A stretch of DNA of 64,000 nucleotides, taken from NCBI RefSeq assembly GCF_010977555.1, contig NZ_CP048815.1, forward strand, positions 3,898,501-3,962,500, read 5' to 3'. Position numbers and translations under genes: made by a program. Below the pieces are notes generated by a model, which ran no database searches, was not told the origin of the DNA, and saw only the letters and a list, made by a program, of their open reading frames with translations. Of the stretch, positions 60,213 to 64,000 are shown piece by piece. Origin of the DNA: Caulobacter rhizosphaerae. Its GTDB lineage: Bacteria; Pseudomonadota; Alphaproteobacteria; Caulobacterales; Caulobacteraceae. The stretch's first letter is position 1; each line of letters opens with the position of its first letter.

Positions 60213-60602
60213 ATGAAGACCCTGTCCCTAACCTTCGCCGCCCTGCTCGCGACGACAAGCCTGGCAGCCTGCGGCCGCAAGACCGAAGCGCCCGCCGCTC
60301 CGGCCGCGCCGGCCCCAGCCGCCGCGCCCGCCCCGGCGGCGAGCGGCGACATGGCCGGCATGGACATGGCGCCCGCCGACAAGATGGCCAAGGGCGTCGG
60401 CGTCGTGACGGCGATCGACAAGGCTGCAGGCACGATCACCCTGGACCACGACGCCATCCCCGAGGCCGGCTGGCCGGCCATGACCATGGGCTTCAAGGCC
60501 GCGCCGGCCCTGCTGGAGGGCGTGGCGGTCGGCGACAAGGTGACCTTTGACCTAAAGCTTCATGACGGATCGGGCGAGGTCACGGCGATCGCCAAACAAT
60601 AG
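60213..60602 (+). CDS. cusF: CusF-like copper-binding lipoprotein
   Basis: 129-aa lipoprotein: lipobox TSLAAC (C20), an Ala/Pro-rich linker with Met residues (MAGMDM), and a CusF OB-fold (~60-129). Copper ligands H79, W87, M90 and M92 are present (GWPAMTMGF), equivalent to the His/Trp/Met/Met set of CusF. It lies 12 bp after cusA with AAGGAG before the ATG. It delivers Cu(I) to CusB; membrane anchoring and the extra CusF domain in CusB are unusual relative to E. coli. Confidence 0.92.
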   Translation: MKTLSLTFAALLATTSLAACGRKTEAPAAPAAPAPAAAPAPAASGDMAGMDMAPADKMAKGVGVVTAIDKAAGTITLDHDAIPEAGWPAMTMGFKAAPALLEGVAVGDKVTFDLKLHDGSGEVTAIAKQ

Positions 60603-60695
60603 GGCGGCGCGGCGAGCCGCTCGATCCGCCGCTACAACTGCGACAATGCCCCGAGAACGACAGTCCATCTCCCGATGGGCTGTCGTGGCGAGGCC

Positions 60696-60748
60696 GCGCC
60701 AGTAGCCGACCTTGGGACAGCGCCGGGTTCCGGACATTCAAACGCCGG
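60696..60748 (+). repeat. Dispersed intergenic repeat, copy 7
   Basis: GCGCCAGTAGCCGACCTTGG followed by GGGTTCCGGACATTCAAACG. This is the most diverged copy in the centre, but the two ends are clear. Confidence 0.65.
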
Positions 60749-60852
60749 CGAACATCCGCCCAGGTCGTGATCATAATGTCGCATACTCGACAAATGTCTC
60801 TGAGAGTCGCAACCACGCGGGAACGGGTTTGGCGCTTGACCGTAATCCCTGC

Positions 60853-61272
60853 ATGCCACGGGCCCGTATCCTTATTGTCGAAGACGAATACCTTGTCGCC
60901 GCCGACCTCGAAGCGGCGCTTGAGGAGCTTGGCTACAGTTGCGCGGGCATCGCCCCCGATCTTGAGACGGCCCTGACGCTCGGGTCGAGCAAGCCCGACC
61001 TGGCCTTGGTCGATATCCACCTGCGCGACGGCCAGACCGGCCCCCTGATTGCCGAGCGCCTGGCGCAAGAGCATGGGATTTCCGTTCTCTTCGTGACCGC
61101 CAACCCACGCATGGCCCTGGACGCCAGCCCGCCCGGCACCATCGGCGTGCTGAGCAAGCCGTGCCGCGAAGAAGTCGTGGCGGCCGCGGTGGCCTATGCG
61201 CTGCAGTTCAAGAGCGGCGCACCACTGCTCTCGCCGCCGAGCGGCCTGACGCTCATGCAAGGCGGCGCTTGA
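60853..61272 (+). CDS. Single-domain response regulator
   Basis: 139-aa receiver-only protein: ILIVEDEYLVAADLE with acidic residues at 10-12, phospho-acceptor D54 (LVDIHLRDG), T82 and K102 (SKP). No output domain. Such receivers often pair with HWE/HisKA_2 kinases in Caulobacterales, and an HWE-type kinase lies convergently 1 bp away. ATG 60853 is taken because it starts at the first strand; the upstream open frame overlaps a repeat. Confidence 0.9.
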   Translation: MPRARILIVEDEYLVAADLEAALEELGYSCAGIAPDLETALTLGSSKPDLALVDIHLRDGQTGPLIAERLAQEHGISVLFVTANPRMALDASPPGTIGVLSKPCREEVVAAAVAYALQFKSGAPLLSPPSGLTLMQGGA

Positions 61273-61273
61273 G

Positions 61274-62365
61274 CTACAGATCGCGGCTCAGCCGGTCGAT
61301 CAGAACTTCGATCTCCACGCACAGGCCGCTCGGCTTCCACTCGCGACGGATCAGACCGCCGAGCTGTTGGGCCACGCTCATATCCGCCAGACGCGTGCCA
61401 AAACCCGTCCGTGTCGGCTCGCCGTCGATAATGGGGCCACCCGCCTCGCACCAAGTTATGCGAACCGACCCATTGGCCCGGAGGATCTCGACGTCCACGC
61501 GTCCGTCAGACGTCGTAAGCGCGCCGTACTTGGCCGCGTTGGTGGCCAGTTCATGGAACACCAGCGCTATGGGTGTCGCGCCCCGATCATCGACAGGGAC
61601 ATCGTCGCCGACGACCGCGATACGCCCTGCATCGAAGGCCGGATAGGGGCTGAAGATTTCTAGCAGGAGACCCTTCAGCGTCGAGCCACCCAGCGCCGGC
61701 CGCGACGCCTCGCTATGGGGCCGCGCGAACTCATGTGCACGGCCCAGCGCGGCGATCCGTTCCTGAAGCTCCTTGGCGAACCCTCGGACCGACGGGTCAT
61801 GACGGCTCGAAAGGCCGATCAGCCCCGAGATCACCGCGAAGATGTTCTTGATGCGATGACTCAGTTCGCGGCTGAGCAGCTCGTTCTGCTCGGCGGCCAT
61901 CTTGGCGTCGTGAATGTCGGTGCAGGTTCCGATCCAGCGCGAAATGGCGCCCTCGTCGTTGAAGACCGGCAGCGCGCGCCCAAGCGTCCAGCGGTATTCA
62001 CCGGATTTGTGGCGCAGCCGGTACTCGATTTCGTAAGGCTCTCCGGTCGTCAGGCTACGCCGCCACCGTGTCCGGGCGCGATCCTGGTCTTGCGGGTGGA
62101 ACATCCCGTTCCACTCTTCGCCGTCGGTGCTGCCCTCCGGAACGCCGGTGAATTCGTACCAACGGGCGTTGTAATAGTCGTGGAAACCGTCCGGCCGCGT
62201 GGACCAGACCATCTGCGGCATGGCGTAGGTGAGCACCTGCAGGTGCGCGCGGCTCTGGCTGAGCGCGTCGGCGGGAGTAGGAGCGCCGTTCAGCCACGGC
62301 GCGCGCATAGGCTCGCCAACTGCACCCATGGAATCAGCGTTTGCGCCGGGATTGTTCTGCTCCAA
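61274..62365 (-). CDS. PAS-domain sensor histidine kinase, HWE type
   Basis: 363-aa soluble kinase. A PAS/PAC sensory domain (~43-155, ending WIGTCTDIHDAK) is followed by the dimerisation helix with phospho-acceptor H170 (LSRELSHRIKNIFAVI). The ATP-binding domain has HELATNAAKYGAL and the W-x-E motif (ITWCEAGG) that defines HWE kinases. There is no membrane segment. PAS domains of this kind may bind flavin or small ligands, but no LOV-type NCRFLQ motif is present. It is convergent with the receiver gene. Confidence 0.92.
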   Translation of the reverse strand: MEQNNPGANADSMGAVGEPMRAPWLNGAPTPADALSQSRAHLQVLTYAMPQMVWSTRPDGFHDYYNARWYEFTGVPEGSTDGEEWNGMFHPQDQDRARTRWRRSLTTGEPYEIEYRLRHKSGEYRWTLGRALPVFNDEGAISRWIGTCTDIHDAKMAAEQNELLSRELSHRIKNIFAVISGLIGLSSRHDPSVRGFAKELQERIAALGRAHEFARPHSEASRPALGGSTLKGLLLEIFSPYPAFDAGRIAVVGDDVPVDDRGATPIALVFHELATNAAKYGALTTSDGRVDVEILRANGSVRITWCEAGGPIIDGEPTRTGFGTRLADMSVAQQLGGLIRREWKPSGLCVEIEVLIDRLSRDL

Positions 62366-62512
62366 GGCTCGCTTCCCGATCAGACGTTTTGCGCTTGATC
62401 GGCGTGGCCGCAGTCAAGCTCTGCCCTGACATAGTCGGGGGAAGTGGAAAAGGTTCCCGCTTCGCTGGCCCCCGCCCCGCTCCCGATCGAGAAACCCGTG
62501 TATCCGGCCGGG

Positions 62513-62564
62513 TCGCGCCATTACCGGACTCCGGCACATCTCCAGGAAGCTGACATTCAGCGCC
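62513..62564 (+). repeat. Dispersed intergenic repeat, copy 8
   Basis: GCGCCATTACCGGACTCCGG followed by CTCCAGGAAGCTGACATTCA, between the divergent kinase and HAD genes. Confidence 0.75.
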
Positions 62565-62645
62565 CAGCTGCGGAGTCAGGCAGACCATTGCGGACGTTCG
62601 CTCCCAGTGTGACGCTGGTTCTGTGATGCGGGATCAGGGTTGTTC

Positions 62646-63254
62646 ATGAAACCGGCGATATTGATGGTGGATGTTGATGGCGTGATCGTCCGTCCGATCA
62701 ATCCACTAGGATGGTCAGCGGAAATTGAACGCGATCTCGGCATCCCCGCAGCCGTGCTTCAGTCGCGCTTTTTTCATCTCCACTGGGACGACATCGTCCA
62801 CGGCCGCGCCGCACTTCGTGAGAGGTTGGCCATCGCCCTGGCGGAGATCGCCCCGCAGGTCAGTTGCGAACAGTTGATCCGCTACTGGTTCAAATGTGAC
62901 TCCGAGCTAGACACTGGGCTATTGGCGCAGCTTAAGGCGTTGCGCGCGACGGGCGTGACGCTGCATTTGGCCACGGTTCAAGAGCACGAACGCGCGACCT
63001 ATCTCTGGAATGATCTGGGTCTTCGAGACCATTTCGACGACATGCACTACGCCGCGAGCCTGGGCGTCTCAAAGCCGTCCCAAGGATTCTACGAAGCCGT
63101 GGAGAGGCGCGTGGGATTGCGCGGCTCGGCCATCGCCTTCATCGATGACAGCGAAAGAAATGTGCGGGCCGCGCGCGAAAGAGGCTGGCAGGCCGCGCTC
63201 TGGACCCCGGGCGCTTCGCTTGACGCGCTTTTTCCAGAACTCGGCCACCCTTAG
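62646..63254 (+). CDS. HAD-family hydrolase
   Basis: 202-aa haloacid-dehalogenase-superfamily hydrolase: motif I MVDVDGV (D9, D11), motif II LATVQEH region, motif III lysine in VSKPSQGFYE, and motif IV FIDDSERNV. Proteins of this type are phosphatases or dehalogenase-like enzymes of small molecules. ATG 62646 was chosen over the in-frame TTG at 62640 since MKPAILMVDVDGV is the natural start. Stand-alone gene. Confidence 0.88.
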   Translation: MKPAILMVDVDGVIVRPINPLGWSAEIERDLGIPAAVLQSRFFHLHWDDIVHGRAALRERLAIALAEIAPQVSCEQLIRYWFKCDSELDTGLLAQLKALRATGVTLHLATVQEHERATYLWNDLGLRDHFDDMHYAASLGVSKPSQGFYEAVERRVGLRGSAIAFIDDSERNVRAARERGWQAALWTPGASLDALFPELGHP

Positions 63255-63667
63255 AATGACGTCCGCCATCCACGGTTCCCAGCCCGTCGATGCGTCCGCT
63301 TTCTCACGCCGCCAGCTTTGAGCGAGGAGGTCGGGGAGCGCAATGGTCAGACTCTCGGGCCGCTCCTGGCCTTGAAATCCGTCAGGTGCACGGCAGCAAC
63401 CGCGAAGCCCCTGGACGATCGTACATCTGCCTGAGATCAAGTGCGCCACGAGTTGGCTTACGAATATCCTCCGGGCTCCGAACCTTAAGCCTCCAGCGAC
63501 ACGGCCCGAACTTGAGCGCTCCAGTCGCCTCGGAGGGACCATTAGCGCAAGGGCGCGGCCGTCCAATGAAATCACTTTTCATCCGGGCAATATTGACCAT
63601 TTATTTTATCCGGATAAATAAATTTCGTACCCGCAGTGCAGTCCGCGGAGTTTTAAATGAGCCGACG
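63255..63667. other. Intergenic stretch before the second hydrolase
   Basis: 413 bp; no credible gene in either strand. Its right end carries the double operator and promoter (63579-63617). The rest shows nothing I can assign. Confidence 0.5.
63579..63617 (+). promoter_or_regulatory. Tandem operator and promoter of the second hydrolase
   Basis: TCATCCGGGCAA (63579-63590) and the perfect palindrome TTATCCGGATAA (63606-63617) are 27 bp apart centre to centre, the same spacing as the pair at 33782-33820. TTGACC (63593-63598) lies between them as a -35 box, and TAAATA follows after 16 bp. Confidence 0.65.
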
Positions 63668-64000
63668 ATGACGCATGTGGAGACCAACGGTATCGAATTG
63701 GCGTGCGAGACGTTCGGCCCCCCCTCCGATGAGTCGATCCTGCTGATTGCCGGACTGGGGACGCAAATGGTCCGATGGACCGTTCCCTTCTGTCTCGACT
63801 TTGTGGCACGCGGCTATCATGTGATCCGCTTCGACAATCGCGACGCTGGCCGCTCGACGCATATCAGTAACCGTACTCCGCCTGATTTTGGCGAGTTGGC
63901 CGCCGCGCTCAAGGCCGAACGAATGCCGGAGGTCCCGTATACGCTCCGCGACATGGCGGCGGATGCGGTCGGGCTGCTTGACGCCCTTTCCATTGATCGG
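63668..64000 (+). CDS. Alpha/beta hydrolase, N-terminal part (continues past the window)
   Basis: The first 111 residues of an alpha/beta hydrolase are present, cut by the window end before the nucleophile elbow. It has the LIAGLGTQM oxyanion segment and FDNRDAGRSTHIS. About 87 of 111 residues are identical (by eye) to the intact hydrolase at 32842-33735, and the upstream operators match too. It is probably a recent paralogue under the same regulator. Confidence 0.9.
   Translation, partial: MTHVETNGIELACETFGPPSDESILLIAGLGTQMVRWTVPFCLDFVARGYHVIRFDNRDAGRSTHISNRTPPDFGELAAALKAERMPEVPYTLRDMAADAVGLLDALSIDR

Noticed and set aside
1..64000. tRNA, rRNA, insertion sequences and riboswitches
   Set aside because: I found no cloverleaf, rRNA segment, transposase gene with inverted repeats or recognisable riboswitch in the window.

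Overview
The window is very GC-rich with densely packed genes. It carries a TonB-dependent receptor, many twin-arginine export signals, a sigmaE/ChrR pair and a LacI-type operator. Together these suggest an alphaproteobacterium, most likely Caulobacter or a close relative (inference; there is no rRNA or tRNA to confirm it).

Region 1 (1-8063) begins with the end of an aldo/keto reductase and a RibD-C reductase. A periplasmic aldehyde oxidoreductase operon follows: paoA, paoB, paoC, a cysteine hydrolase and a second paoC. Region 2 (8368-26427) is a glycan-use locus. It holds GH78, GH2, GH30 and GH43 hydrolases, all with twin-arginine-type leaders, a TonB-dependent receptor, a FadR/GntR regulator, an SMP-30 lactonase, galactonate dehydratase (dgoD), an SDR and a sugar porter. 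The logic is that surface or periplasmic hydrolases release sugars (galactose is the best guess), which are imported, oxidised, delactonised and dehydrated. Three promoters share an odd palindrome that may be the GntR operator; GH43 instead has a perfect LacI-type operator.

Region 3 (26428-36490) is accessory. It holds SDRs, alpha/beta hydrolases, LysR and HxlR regulators, small membrane proteins and two decayed genes. One hydrolase promoter has a tandem 12-bp operator that recurs, with identical spacing, before a paralogous hydrolase at the right end of the window.

Region 4 (36614-44375) is a sigmaE/ChrR membrane-lipid stress locus: two cyclopropane-synthase-type methyltransferases, DUF2177, DUF1295, an FAD oxidoreductase, DUF1365, a lipocalin, the ECF sigma factor and ChrR. 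This ChrR lacks the two zinc-binding cysteines of its anti-sigma domain. Region 5 (44643-48462) is a SIR2-domain protein overlapped by a second large unknown protein, a candidate anti-phage module or a frame-disrupted SIR2/DUF4020-like gene. Region 6 (48694-53253) holds an Lgt-like pseudogene and a LysR-divergent SDR/MFS/SDR cluster. Region 7 (53463-60602) is a copper/silver efflux operon with a CusF-like lipoprotein. Region 8 (60853-64000) has a receiver protein, a convergent HWE-type kinase, a HAD hydrolase and the start of the paralogous hydrolase.

Eight copies of a dispersed repeat of about 50 bp, all in the same orientation, lie between genes from 26.6 kb to 62.6 kb.
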